A DNA stretch of 64,000 nucleotides from Aspidiotus rigidus (GCA_035079385.1 JAVHKY010000029.1:9982001-10046000); one strand, 5' to 3'; counted from the first letter of the stretch, positions 47,120-59,413 are shown. Notes: generated from the sequence alone by a model not told the origin. Numbers and translations: made by a program.

Positions 47120-48914
47120 CGTAAATCCTACAAAAACCTCTTCCGGGGACTCAAACCTTTGAGGCGAGGTCTAATACCCTCGACTCGTCGTCTTCAATGA
47201 GGGAGATCGACCTTTGGACTACGTATATGAGAGGAACTCTGAACATCCAGCTTGTGTAGATCAGGAGAGGGGCTTCATTAAAAGAGTTCGATAATTGAGA
47301 AAAGCCGGAAACGTCGCTGTTTTATGGGACCCCGATTTCATTTTTTACTGAGGAAAAAAAAAAAAAGTCAAAATCAACCAGTTCACTTTCTTTTGGTTGG
47401 TTTGACTCGCTCTTTCGGTGGGATGCTTTGATCCACAAATGCATGGTCGTGGTTTTGAACTTCCTGACTAATACACGTATCAGACAAATACTCGCATTGC
47501 CTTTTTGAAATTGAATTCCGAATATCGAAGCCGTATTATAACATCACTGACATTTAATAAAAGCTCGACTTTGACGGTATAAAAATTTTCATTTTTATTA
47601 TATACATGAACGAACAGGTAGCCGACGTTTTGAAATCCACATAACTTCTATTTTGAGGGCACGATCATACATTTTTGACGGCAGAGCCGTAAAATTCAAA
47701 TGAAAATAAAAATCATTGAAATTGTAAGAAAATTTATAATCCGCACTATTGATTATCTGGCAGGAAAAGTTTCTCAAACCTTTCAATCATTGAAATTCTT
47801 TTTCTTCATTCATCGGTATTTGAACAGGTGTTCGTTCAATAGAGCATTCGGTCTAGTTAGTAATATCAGATTCTTCTCGACAAAGCAAACAGTGCCAAAA
47901 ACTTGTAAGGAAGTGTCGTACTGCTGGTATGTCCTTTGTTCCTTTGAAAGGGAAGAGTTTCTGTCTATAGACGGGTATTCCGACTAGGTTTGTTCATCTG
48001 TAGCGTAAATCTCTAATAATTATCTCCTCCAATTCCAAACATTTTTCAACGTTTATTTTTTTGTGTTTCAGATGGAATGCCATCTAGGATATCATGTCCC
48101 AACAAATTCAAGAAAAACGTGCATCAATCACTAAAAGTTTTCGCATTCAATGAAATGAAAAAGATATAGTCTTTACGCTCTGATAAATGTTTCACACCCA
48201 TTTGGACAGTTGTCAACTACTGATTTCTAAAACCAAGTGATGGATTCATACAAACCGTAGATGGGGTCACGGCTTGAGTTGAATAGCACTAGCAGGAGCA
48301 CAGGTATGTAAATCATTCAAGATAAAACTTCTGGGAAAAAGTTACTCTAGTATTTTTATATTTTTAGAAATCGACGTGGCTGAAATGCTGAGCAAGAGTA
48401 CGCAGATATGACGAAGCAAAATGTTCTGTTTCAGTACTGGGTCCAAATTTCGTCGATCGCTCGCAACAGGACAGAAGGACAAAAACTAGAATTTGATCTA
48501 TACAAAATATTTTAGCTCGTGCAAACTGAAAGCTCAATACAAAGGGAATGATCACTTTTTTTCCAATGATTCATTTCAATTTATACCGTAACATTAAAAA
48601 TTTGTAAAATGGAACGTGAATTTCCATGACTAGTCGAATCAATACCACCTCAAAAGAGAAGTCCTCTGACGGCATTTGTTTATACAGAGACGGAAATTTA
48701 CCAATAATGATGACGCAAATTTTGTAACGATATTCGAGTCAGGAATTGAAATATATATGACACAGCCTGAGTGCAGTTCATGATGATCGACATCTTGCCG
48801 TAAAAAAAATACCCTCTATTATATAGGATTTCCACCGCGCATCATTCTCACGAATTCTGTTTTCATAAATCAATATTGAGCGTCTATTCTTCAAACTAAA
48901 AATCATACTTCAAG

Positions 48915-49121
48915 CCCGCGCTAGACGATCAAGAATTTCGTCAATTTTCCCCGTCAATTTAAAAAAAAAAATCGAGTTTATAAGATTTCTTGACGTGGAA
49001 ACTTGAAGTTGCATCCTTTTTGAATTTTATTGATGATACCGTCAAGAATTTGGTTTAAACTCGATTTTTTAAAACAAATGAAGTAGAAAATTGACAAAAA
49101 TCTTGATCGTCTAGCGGGGCC
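48915..49121. mobile_element. Foldback MITE, CCCGCGCTAGACGATCAAG end
   Basis: Inverted ends CTAGACGATCAAGA / TCTTGATCGTCTAG with a second inner inverted pair (AATCGAGTTTATA / TTTAAACTCGATT). TCAAG flanks both sides. The paralogous position near 53825 lacks it. Confidence 0.75.
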
Positions 49122-49203
49122 TCAAGTATACCTTTGAAGTGTATTCAATGATTCATTACTTATAAGACCGAATTTCATTAATCATACCTATAATAGTTAT
49201 AAA

Positions 49204-49746
49204 CAGAGCCCGGATTTTTCGACACTAAAAATAAAAAGTTTCGCACATAATGTTCCATTTTCGGCATTATACGGCATTTAGAAAAAAATTTAAAAATACA
49301 CATGGGTTTTCAGTCCTTTTACAAATTGACGATAAGAATTATTTAATATACCGCCAAAATTGGGTGATTTTGACCAAAATAAACGATTTTTTGGGATCTA
49401 ACTCATGAATAAAAAATCCGAGCAATTTTTCAATCACAATTTCTAATTTTACGCTTTCTAACTAAAAATAATACTTTCGAAATAAACTGTCCAATTTTCA
49501 CCAAAATTGCTGAATTTTGAGCGAAATTAGGTAATTTGTCCGAAATTTCATGAGTTTAGACGATATTTAACAAAATGGTAATTTTCGGCTTTATTCGACT
49601 TTAAACCCCGTTTTTGACATTTTGCAGCGAGATAAAATTCGTTTTACAGGCCCCACTATCCCTAAAATTAACTACCATCGGATTTTCAAGCTTCTCACCC
49701 TCAACAAAGTAATTCGACAAATATATGCCGAGGAATCCGGGCTGTG
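49204..49746. mobile_element. 543-bp hAT-type MITE with 8-bp target duplication
   Basis: Ends CAGAGCCCGGATT and AATCCGGGCTGTG, flanked by GTTATAAA at 49196-49203 and 49747-49754. Absent from the paralogous segment near 53870. Non-coding. Confidence 0.85.
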
Positions 49747-50853
49747 GTTATAAAGTTTGAAATTTGTCGTATACGTTCAAAGGTATTCCATACCCCTCTG
49801 AGGTGTGCTCATATTTTTGCGAACCAAACCAATAGATTTTGACACCAAGATCTTGGCATCAATACGTGTATTGGCTGTTTTAGAACATGTTTGAGATCAA
49901 ATATGACGGTATTCACTCAAACCTCCGCCAATCGCGAATACAAGTATTAAAGTAAAAAACAATAAACGACTGTCGATATTGATATCTGTCTCCATGGAAT
50001 AATCACTTGAAGATTTACGATGGCATACGGTTGCTTCCTCAATTTTGACATTTACTTTCCATTATTCACAGGCAATCCGCAGAGTATTTCATGCCTCAAA
50101 ACGAATGAATACTAAGCTTTCGAAAGAAAAATTAGGAAAAATGGGTAGAATGTTTGATTCTAACTGGGGCAGTAAATAATTTCTTAGTTTTGATAGTTCC
50201 TTGTCATTTATTTATACAAGTAGGTTCAAGTGAGAATATTCTCCAGCCGTGAGGAATGTGAATCCGCTCTTTAAGTGCACAATCATCACTTTCAGTACGC
50301 AAATGATAGATAATTGTATCACACCAGTGCGATTAAAAGTGATAAAAACGCGTCTGACCCACCCTGAGTAGAAAAATTCATCGTTCACACATGTAGTAGA
50401 CTTCTGAAACTGTTAGCCCTTATGGGTAGACCAAGAAAGTGAAAACTGTTCGAAGAATTTCTTTCGATGAAATCATGGCAGATAAGGAGAATTTTTTAAT
50501 GGAATTTCAGATTCGGGTTTGGTAGGAAACACTTGAAGACTGATCATATGAGCTGAGTTGTTTTTTTTATTTGTTGGTCGATCGTAAGTTTATTTGATAT
50601 TGATCGATTGAAACGCCTTCCTTGACGAGTAGAAAGCATTAAAATATATCTCAGAATAGGCCATATCCACCTTCCTCACTTCCTGCATGCCTTTACTGCA
50701 ATCCTGGCGCTCTTTTCCAGTCCTTGACAACATCCGGCTACATCATTTTGTCTCTCTCTCTTTATCACATGCTCACTCTTACAAAACCATCCGAATGTCA
50801 TAAGCACGATAAACTATTCTCAATCTATATATTTCTACAAAACCAGCGAATCG

Positions 50854-51003
50854 ATGTTCATCCTTATCGTCCCCATCTGCTCATTCGTCCATGTATCAGT
50901 CGAAAACTTTCCCGAGTTTTCAATAAATATCCTAGTGGTCGATCGTATCTTCAACTCAGATTTATTACTGATCTCACGTATACATGGCTCCTCAATATTA
51001 TGA
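50854..51003 (+). CDS. Secreted-peptide-like ORF, paralog 2
   Basis: 49 codons, MFILIVPICSFVHVSVENFP, nearly identical to 31752-31901 (four codons differ). The overlapping ORF 50724-51080 in another frame is also open, which weakens the case. See paralog 1. Confidence 0.35.
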   Translation: MFILIVPICSFVHVSVENFPEFSINILVVDRIFNSDLLLISRIHGSSIL

Positions 51004-51373
51004 AGAAAAAAAGAAACAAAAATATTCTCAAGCTCTTGCGTGTAATCCCATCACCTCAAGAGCTATTTCGAACAAAATAAATAATTATTTACAGAATCGC
51101 CAATAAAACCCAGAATCAGCATCTCTCGTACTGAACATAATACGAAGACCGCTGAAACTGGATTAATTTTGATCTCGTAAAATTGGGTATATATATCAGC
51201 AATCATGCATGCAAATATTATCTGCGAGTAAGAGAAAACCACAAATGTTAAATGGCACCCCCCTAAAGTAACCAATCCAGTTCGACATTAAGATAAATAA
51301 TTGTCTGCAAGCTGCATATCTGTAAAATTTTATGATGCATAGTTAAAGCCATGCAGCTGGCACTTAACATTTG

Positions 51374-51504
51374 TGACCCCGTCGACAGAAACCTGTCTTA
51401 GTGTTCAATTACAATCAGGAAAAAATGAATCTTCCTCCCTTGTAAAAGATACTTGTCTCCTGATCTATAGTCATGGCTAAGGCGGGTTTCTGTAGACGGG
51501 GTCA
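51374..51504. mobile_element. 131-bp MITE, TGACCCCGTC ends
   Basis: Inverted ends TGACCCCGTCGACAGAAACC and GGTTTCTGTAGACGGGGTCA, flanked by CATTTG at 51368-51373 and 51505-51510. Absent from the paralogous sites near 32235 and 56185. Confidence 0.85.
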
Positions 51505-51798
51505 CATTTGTATTCATGAGACGTAAGTTCCTTACAACATAGAACACCGGTTATCAAAAGTACGACCAGAAAAAAGTCGTTTTTATGTACACGTCCCAGA
51601 AAATGTGATTATCTTCAATAAAATTTTATAGATGTCTGGATGTCTGTAGATCCTGATGAACAACAGGTAGACATTTACCTAGAGATCACAATGTTTTACA
51701 GACTTCTGTTCTCACCTGGAGTCATCAAATATCGCAAGAATGGTTCTATGTTTACAATGAGAAGTTTTAATCGACAAAAATATTTCTGTTTGTACTAG

Positions 51799-52012
51799 AA
51801 AAAGTAATATATTACTGACCGTCACGACGGATTTGGTCTCAGAAGAGATAAGTCACAGCAGGAATGCTAACTGGGTGGAGAGATCTGATCACATCTTCCC
51901 CAACAATTTACACGAATTCATCAACTCGAACGTGGGAAGGAGCGAACAACTATCGCAGACAATGAAAATGCAGATACAAAATACAGAATTGGCTTTAAAT
52001 ATCGACCGATAG
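51799..52012 (+). CDS. Exon of the duplicated gene family, paralog 2 (longest open copy)
   Basis: After acceptor TTTGTACTAG the frame is open for 70 codons: SNILLTVTTDLVSEEISHSR, NANWVERSDHIFPNNLHEFI, then a Gln/Met-rich end and TAG 52010-52012. Paralog 3 (56460) matches through SEEISHSRNAN and then shifts frame by one base. Paralog 1 is interrupted. It has no recognisable domain and may be a terminal exon. Confidence 0.4.
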
Positions 52013-54309
52013 CAAGTTGGTATCTCTCAATACTGTCATTGATCAATTCTGAAAAACTAAATCACCCTGAATTTTTTTAATCGATAGAGAATAATCGGTG
52101 TTGGATTTAGTGTTTGCAAGGCTGTTGTAAAGATGTAAAGAATATGTTTTTGTTGATAGTCCAATAGAACTTGATGGATTTTGGAACTTTTTCCTCTCTG
52201 GCTCGCCTCCAATCTAGTACACAAAGAATATTGAGCAAGAATCATTTCCAATCCTAAGGAAATCGACTCATACGTTGGTATAATTTAATAATTGAACCTT
52301 CTCCTCCATCATAATACGTATTTTTATTTTGAGTCACGGCAACAATTCTAATATACCAACAATAATGGATTTTACCAGTACCCGCAAAAGACGATGACAA
52401 GACAAGCAATCACGCAAAATAAGAAGGGAATGAAACTTCGATGTCGGTTAACTACTAAAATAAAAATTGCACTCATTATAAGTTTGGACAGAGATAAATT
52501 CGAATATTATGATGTTACAGGAATTTTTGTAGTGCGACGACCAGAGAAGAGGAAGATACACAATTCTAATTTACGCTCTAGACTTGAGAAATCGAAAAGT
52601 GTGTCATGCAAAGGATTAAGGAAGTCGCTTATACATATTTCCGTTTTCATTTTCTCAAATTGAATACCAAATTTAAGCCGTATTATAACGACACTGAAAT
52701 TGTAAGAAAATTTACAATCGGTACTATTGATATCCGTCAGGAAAAAATTTTCAAAACTTTTAATCCCTGAAATTATTTTTCTTCATTTATCCCTATTTTT
52801 ACATGTGTTCATTGAATAGATTAGTAATATCAGATTCTTTTCGACAAAGCCAATGCGAAGATATGCCCTGCGTCTCTTTGAAAGAAAATGCTCCTATTTA
52901 TTGCCGGATATTTCGACCAGGTTTGCTTATCTCCAGCATAAGTCTACAATCCAATTTTCAATATTTCTTAACGTTTATTTTTTTGTGTTTCAGGTGGAAT
53001 GCCGTCTAACCAACAAATTCGGGAGAAACACGTTTCTTCCCAATCATTAAAAATTTTCGCAGTCAATGAGATGAAAATGATACAGTTTTTACGCTCTGAT
53101 AAATGTTTCATAAATAACCATTTTGCCAGTCGAGTCGACTAATGGTTTCTGTAACCAAGTAATGGATTCACACAAACCATGGATGGAGTCACGGCTTGAG
53201 TTGAATAGCAGGTGCACAGGTATGTAATTCATTCAAGATTAAAAAATTGTGGGGAAAATTTTACTCCATTATTTTTATATTTTCAGACAACGACGTGGTA
53301 AATGTTTGCAGATACACATATGATGGAGCAAAATGTTCTGTATCACTCCTGGATCCAAATTTTGCCAATATCTCGTAAGAAGACGGAAGGACAACAACTA
53401 GAAATATTTGATTTATTCAAAATATTTTAACTCGTGCAAAGTGAAAGCTCAATACAAAGTGAATGATCATTTTTTTCCAATGATCCATTTCAAATTATAA
53501 CCGTAATACATATTGAAAATTTGTAAAATGAAACGTGAATTTTCAGGACTAGTTGAACCAATACCTCAAAAGAGAGGTTCTCCGACGGCACTCGTTTATA
53601 CAAAGATAGAAAATCATAAAAAATGATGACGCAAATTCTGTAACCATTCAAGTCAAGAGTTGAAAAATATTTGATACAGCCTGAATGCAGTTGATTATGA
53701 TCGATTTCTTACCATAAAAAAAATACCCTCTATTATCTACGATTGACGCCGTGCATCCTTTTCTCGAATTCTTATTTCAAAAGTCAATGCAGAGCGTCTA
53801 TTCTTAAAACTAAAAATTGTACTTCACTATGGGTACGAGTCCTTACATATAAGATCGAACATAATTACATTAATTACACATAATTACGAATTTTGAAACA
53901 TTTTTTGATGTCTTCAATGGTATCTCATACCCCTCAGGAGCGTGATCTTAATTTTGTAGACCAAACCGTTGAATTTCAAGACTTTGACATCAAGATATTG
54001 GTATAAATATTGACTGTTTAGAACATGCCTGAGATCAATCAACGATATTATATCGCGAATACAAGTATTAAAAGAAAAAGTAATCATAAGCAACTGACCC
54101 TATTGATATCAGTCTCCATGCAATATAATAATTTGAAGATTTCCGATGGTACACGATTGCTTCTTCAATTTTGTCATTTACTTTTCTTTTACTCAAAGGC
54201 AACCGCCAAATTATTTTACGCTTCAAAACGAGTGAAGACAAAAGTTTCATGAAAAATTAGGACGGTTAGGTACCCGAAAATAATATTTTATTGGTTATCA
54301 GACTTATCC

Positions 54310-54545
54310 GTTCATATCATCAGTTTTTTTCTTGGTTTTTTTTTTCGCTTTCCGACCTGTTTATAGTTCGTCACGCTAAATTCTCCAAATTTCTCGTTGT
54401 AAATTTCTAAATTTTTCGATCATCCATTCATGTCATCAGTTTCTTTCTTGTTTTTTTTTCAATAGTAAGCTTCCCGACCCGTTGTTATTATTACGTCACA
54501 CTACTCGTTTTTTCTCTAAATTTCTCGTTATAAATTTTTAAATGT
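54310..54545. repeat. Tandem duplication of about 120 bp upstream of an exon
   Basis: Two diverged units, each with a CATTCAT(A/G)TCATCAGTTT-like start and ATTTCTCGTT(G/A)TAAATTT, ending about 15 bp before ATG 54561. It could be a duplicated 5' region. Confidence 0.6.
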
Positions 54546-54560
54546 TTCGATAAATTTTCC

Positions 54561-54775
54561 ATGACCTCTAAAAGGAAGTGGTATACTGAGGATGTTGAAA
54601 TTTGGACTGCTTCCAAATTAAGAAAAAGGGAGGATGTCAAAGTAGGACAAACTTATTATTATGTGTATGAAAGAAACGGAAGAGGAGTACCCGCTGTAAC
54701 AATCCTTCAAATAAACACAAATCTTCCAGAATTGCTCTACGGGACGATTGTTGGGACAGATGTTTGTTTGGAAAA
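54561..54775 (+). CDS. Candidate first exon, unknown family
   Basis: ATG 54561 opens MTSKRKWYTEDVEIWTASKL … GQTYYYVYERNGRGVPAVTI … IVGTDVCLE. The exon ends at a strong donor GGAAAA|GTAAGT (71 codons plus 2 nt); unspliced it stops at 54777-54779. Composition and the donor at the very end of the open frame favour a genuine exon. It lies in the part of segmental unit 2 that has no counterpart in unit 1. No domain is recognised. Confidence 0.5.
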
Positions 54776-54959
54776 GTAAGTTTCTTGTACCTGCGTCTGT
54801 TCTAAACCGGTATGGCCCTCTCGAATTCCGTAATAATATCCTCACCAGAATTAGCTTTAAAGGCCGAGATATCTGAAAACATGCTTTCTATGTTGAAACT
54901 AATGAACGTTGAACCACAATAGAGCCTATTTGGGTAAGTCGCGTTTTCATCTACTGGTG

Positions 54960-55165
54960 GCGCACTTTCAACCGCACTAGTGTGAAAAGATTGTGCATTG
55001 AAACTGAAAGTGATAATAATGGAGTTGAAGAGTTTACCTCTTCGTGTTCTTATTCCTCACGACTTGAGAATGCTCTCACTCCAACCCATTTGTATACGAG
55101 TAAATAACTGACTAAGAACTACCAAAACGAAGAAATTATTCACTGCCCCAGTTAGAATCAGTACG
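54960..55165. repeat. Segment inverted relative to its paralog at 50155-50345
   Basis: The plus strand here (ending CTGCCCCAGTTAGAATCA) aligns with the reverse complement of 50155-50345 (which starts TGATTCTAACTGGGGCAG), while neighbouring sequence on both sides is collinear. A local inversion occurred in one of the two units. Confidence 0.6.
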
Positions 55166-55675
55166 TTCACACAAACGACAAGTATGTGTATTCGATGATC
55201 TAGTAAACTGCTGAAACATTACGAATAGATGTAGAAACGTAAAATCTCTGCAATGAATTTCTTTTGATGAAATAATTTTAGACAAGGGAAATTGTTGAAT
55301 AGAATTTCAGATTCGGGTTTGGTAGGAAACACTTGAAGACTGACCATATTATGAGCTGAGTACTTTTTTATATTTTTTGGTCAATCGCAAATTTTTTCGA
55401 CATTGATCGATTAAAACAGGTTTTTGTCAAGTAGAAAGCATTCAAATCCGTCTCAGAATAGGCCATACCCGGCTCACCAACTTTTTTCTTTTACCCTACT
55501 CAGACTTCTTACCTTTACTGCGATCCTGACGATCTGTTTCCGAGCCCTTGACAACATCCGGCTACATCATTCTATCTTTCTCTTTATCACAAGCTCACTT
55601 TCAAACAATCATGGGAATATCATAAGCACGATAAACTATTTCCAATCCACATAATTCTACAAAACCATCCAACTG

Positions 55676-55825
55676 ATGTCTATCCTTATTATACCCATCT
55701 GCTCATTCGTCCATGCATTAGTCGAAAACGTTCGTGATTTTCCAATAAATATCCTTGCGGTGAATCGTATCTTCAACTCAGATTTATTACTGACCTCACG
55801 TATACATGGCTCCTCAATATTATGA
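55676..55825 (+). CDS. Secreted-peptide-like ORF, paralog 3
   Basis: 49 codons, MSILIIPICSFVHALVENVR. Compared with paralog 2, about 11 codons differ by amino acid and 3 silently, with no indel or stop. An overlapping frame from 55806 (MAPQYYEEKKYEKQKKKNKN) is also open and shared in part by the paralogs. Confidence 0.35.
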   Translation: MSILIIPICSFVHALVENVRDFPINILAVNRIFNSDLLLTSRIHGSSIL

Positions 55826-56459
55826 AGAAAAAAAGTACGAAAAACAAAAAAAAAAAAACAAAAATATTCCCAAGCTCTTGTATAGAGCTATTGAGAACGA
55901 AATAAATAATTATTGGCAGAATCGCCAAAAAACAAACCTGAAGAGTATTTGTAAAGTACAATTACGAATACTCCCAAGTTCGTTCGTAATTTTGATCTTT
56001 AAATTTGGGTATATATACTTGCAATGTGGGAATGACAATATTATCTGCGAGTACGAAAAAACCACAAATGTTAAATCGCACCCTGATAACAGGGGTTATA
56101 GGTGACCAGAAGTACCCAATCCAGTTCGACAAATAATGTCTGCAAGCTGCATACTTGTAAAAGCTATAGCCATGAAGCTGGCACCACTGATTTGCAGTCA
56201 TGAAACATTAAGTTGTTTTCATGATAGATTGTCGATTTTCCAAAATACTACCATAAAAATGTCGTTTTTGTTTAGAACTTTCAAAAAATGTGATTATCTT
56301 CAATGAAACTTCACTGAAGCCCGGTAGATTCTGATGAACAGCAGGTAGACAATTTACCAGGAGATCACCATGTTTTACAGACATTATTTAGTATCGCAAG
56401 AACGCTTCGATGTTTACAACAAGAAGTTTAATAATCAAAAATATTTCTGTTTTTTCTAG

Positions 56460-56733
56460 AAAAAGTAAATTATTACTGAGTGTCACAAAGGATTCGGTCG
56501 CAGAAGAGATAAGTCACAGCAGAAATGCCAATCGCGTTCAGAGATCTGATCAGATACTTCCCAATTATTTTGCGCGAGTTCCTCAACTCGAACGTGGGAG
56601 GATCAGAAAACTTGCGGACGATGAAAAGACAAATCCAAAACAGAGAATGGGCCTTAAATATCGACCGATAGCAAGTTTGTATCACTTAATACTGTCATTG
56701 TTTAATTCTGAACAACTAGCAGGAAAACTATAG
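56460..56733 (+). pseudogene. Exon of the duplicated gene family, paralog 3 (frameshifted)
   Basis: Acceptor TGTTTTTTCTAG, then KLLLSVTKDSVAEEISHSRN and RSDQILPNYF. One extra base near 56575 relative to paralog 2 shifts the frame, which stays open to 56733 by chance. The end of this copy is replaced by sequence shared with 38930 and 58850. Confidence 0.4.
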
Positions 56734-56958
56734 ATGAAATCAATTTCAAAAACTCGTATGGTCAATGCACATTCTGGCAAAGACAATTGGAGAAAGGCAG
56801 AATCTCTGGATGAATTGTGAATGGGAAACGCAAGTAAGAAATTAGTGGTACAATACTCATCAATGGAACTTATTCTCATTCGTGAAAGAATTTCATTGCA
56901 GGCTTATTGTAATGCACATTCGAATATTCATTTAGAAAGAACATCATGCTAACTATAA

Positions 56959-57150
56959 TTGGGATCAGAAACAGTCAACGTGTTTGGCTTTTCTTCAAAG
57001 AAAATGAAAAATAAACTCGCACTGCATAATATTTTCAACCACGGGGTAATTGTGTTGAAGCATCGTTCGTTTCCAATGAAACCTGGTACGTCCCCTTCGG
57101 TCATCATGTGTAGCACGTCAGACGGAGCGCTGTTATTTTTGATCAATCAG
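56959..57150 (+). CDS. Candidate exon (GALLFLINQ)
   Basis: An open stretch from 56959 to a donor CAG|GTACAT at 57150 reads KLALHNIFNHGVIVLKHRSF and SPSVIMCSTSDGALLFLINQ. A short diverged relative occurs at 59130-59201 (MPRKLLRIKNDKGAFIILQI). The function is unknown. Confidence 0.4.
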
Positions 57151-57339
57151 GTACATAGTTTAAAAAATTTAGTATCCTCGACCTAATGATGAATGCCTGA
57201 CTTTATCCTGTTATATATGTCACAAAACCAAATCTTTGACCGTTATGTTCTCGCCTTTTACCGGATCTATTATCCCTTCCGTCTAATAGTTTTTGAAGAA
57301 GATCCGGCATCGAGGGTAAATCAGGTAACTCAATCTTAC

Positions 57340-57594
57340 CACTCCCGCAACAGAAATTCCGATTTTCAGTTTCAAATAATTTTCCATCACAAAATGTGCA
57401 CGTGATTGCCAGATTCCCAATTGAACTTCCACTGGTATATTCTTTCTCAATAATGTACCTAATGGGTGGATTATTATCGTTCTGACAATCATATTTTCCA
57501 CATTATTTTCTGATGTCAAAATTTCGGAATTGACACGAGTCCTCTTCCCTTTGTTCGTCAACCGCCCTAGATTTCCTTTCTTGCATTTTGGCAT
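57340..57594 (-). CDS. Candidate minus-strand first exon
   Basis: ATG at 57594 (minus) opens MPKCKKGNLGRLTNKGKRTR … RTIIIHPLGTLLRKNIPVEV and reaches a good donor GTG|GTAAGA at 57340. The basic N-terminus suggests a nucleic-acid-binding or mobile-element protein. It overlaps plus-strand open frames (57193-57405), so only one strand can be right. Confidence 0.3.
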
Positions 57595-58346
57595 TCCAAT
57601 TAGATTGCAATAAAGGGAGAAATCCGTGACTTCGATATTGAATTTTCGAAATTGACGTGAATGGTTTTTCTTTTCTTAGTCCTCACGTTAAATTTGAAAT
57701 AATGAAAGAACACCACCACTTTTTCAGATAATTGCTAAGCAAAATCTTTATCGTAACCCTACACTATTCGATCACTCATAGTATGGGTATTCAAAATTTC
57801 TCCGGTTGAAAAGAACCATTTTCCAAAAATGATTGCCTAGCACATATTAATTTTCGATGAACGTCAACAGAAATGATTGCTTAGCATTTTCAATCAATAA
57901 ATTAATTAATGATACAGATTTTTCATCTCTTGAATCATTAATGACCCCCCCCCCCCAAGCACAAAGATATACTACACGCCATTCGCCTGATTTCGTAACT
58001 TCAAATTTATTACGCATAAACCTTCTCCTACGCAAGCTAAAGCAATGGAAACAAATTCCAAGTTCGTAGGTGAAATAGGAATAAAGTTAAATGGATTTGC
58101 GATTTTGCAACTTCTCTTTATATAATAGATAGAGATTACATCAACGATTTTTCTGCTCTTATTTTTAGGAAACGGAGATATTGCAAAAAACCAAAGTTGA
58201 AAGTCAACTTCCGGTATTGAGCTCAGCACAAGATACGATCGTGTCACAAGGACCCTACTAATGTTTAAATAACGGTACGTTCCGTTAAGTATTCTAAAAG
58301 CACTATTTCGTGGTTCAACTGACCCAATGTCTTGATTTGATGATAG

Positions 58347-58507
58347 GTAAAACGTATGCGAGTATAACTAATTGTAAGAAATGCACTACTGAGATGAAAG
58401 AAATAGCCGTGGATTGGAAACTCTTGGGACACAACGTAGAAGCTATCATAAGAGAATACAAAAGCGTTCAAGTTCAAATAACTTTGCCTCGTCGCACAAA
58501 TGATTAA
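58347..58507 (+). CDS. Candidate terminal exon, unknown family
   Basis: After acceptor TTTGATGATAG the frame reads TYASITNCKKCTTEMKEIAV, DWKLLGHNVEAIIREYKSVQ and ends VQITLPRRTND with TAA 58505-58507. It is protein-like with a clean stop; no domain is assigned. Confidence 0.4.
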
Positions 58508-59269
58508 GTGAATAACTTTATTCGACTTTTTTCACTGCGCTAATTCGATCCAGTTCGAGCCCCGAAAAAATATTACCCTGTTTTAGATTATTATTCGAGG
58601 GGACGTTGCGAAAGTGAAGCGATTTCTGGACCTAGCATTCACAAATCGACAGTCGAGTTTTGGGTATGTATTATATAAACTGCTAAATGGAATTGATAAT
58701 AAGTTAATAACACACGTAGACTTAATTTTTCTCTACTGATCAGCCAGAAAAGTGAAAGTTCTCTAAATGAGATACTTCGAGTTTTTTTTTTTTTTTTTTT
58801 TTTTTCTAGAGAGTCAGAAATACGGTAGGAAGTCCACAAACGAGATATTACTGGAAAAACTCATGGATGAAATCAATTTCAAAGACATATACAATCGATA
58901 AGCGCCGCGCAGAATCCGTGGAGAAGGATAAAGACGTCGTACATATGCATTATGCATCGAAAGATTGTGGATGATGAGACAGAAGTAAGAAATTAGTACT
59001 GTATCGTATTAAACGATCAATGAAAAAATCCTGATTCGTGAGGGCATTTCATTATAGGCAGATTACAATACAAATCTGAAGCGTCATTCCAAAAGAAGTT
59101 CATAAATATAATAATAAAGGATTCGAAGAAATGCCGCGAAAACTACTCAGGATAAAAAATGATAAGGGTGCTTTTATTATTCTTCAAATTGAAGAGGACT
59201 AACATTCAACGATTCCTAATTTCGATTTTCAGGTTTCTAGCCGCGTGGAGCAACACGCAGACATGATGT

Positions 59270-59413
59270 ATGCCTTTGGATTTCGACAACTTAACCTTAC
59301 TCCGAAGAAACGAGGAAATTATTCCAGGAATAATTAGATGGCTCAATTTGAATTTTGCGAAGAAGCTGGAAAAGGAAACGAGAAAGATTTTCAAAGAAAA
59401 TGGTAATTTATAA
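59270..59413 (+). CDS. Candidate terminal exon, unknown family
   Basis: 47 codons from ATG 59270: MPLDFDNLTLLRRNEEIIPG, IIRWLNLNFAKKLEKETRKI, FKENGNL, TAA. An acceptor TCGATTTTCAG lies 38 bp upstream, in a different frame. It is an amphipathic, lysine-rich helix-forming sequence. Confidence 0.35.
   Translation: MPLDFDNLTLLRRNEEIIPGIIRWLNLNFAKKLEKETRKIFKENGNL

Larger units (their letters stand above)
47490..52620. repeat. Tandem segmental duplication, unit 1
   Basis: Matches 52640-56900 in the same order: marker GGAATGCC(A/G)TCTA at 48074 and 52996, AATACCCTCTATTAT at 48810 and 53725, the secreted-peptide ORF at 50854 and 55676, and the SEEISHSRNAN exon at 51799 and 56460. Unit 1 has three extra mobile insertions (48915, 49204, 51374). 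Candidate exons inside are eroded by stops. Parts are also shared with 31700-33000, 45400 and 61800-62000. Confidence 0.75.
52640..56900. repeat. Tandem segmental duplication, unit 2
   Basis: See unit 1. This unit has 54290-54950 inserted (with the exon at 54561) and an inverted stretch at 54960-55165. An ORF at 52394-52663 just before it (KKGMKLRCRLTTKIKIALII) has a diverged relative at 59650-59720. Confidence 0.75.

Noticed and set aside
55962..56201. Minus-strand ORF (also 32011-32250) with hydrophobic, aromatic-rich sequence, considered as an insect chemoreceptor exon
   Set aside because: No conserved receptor motif, and the third paralog (51063-51275) is not collinear in this frame; plus-strand exons nearby have better splice support.
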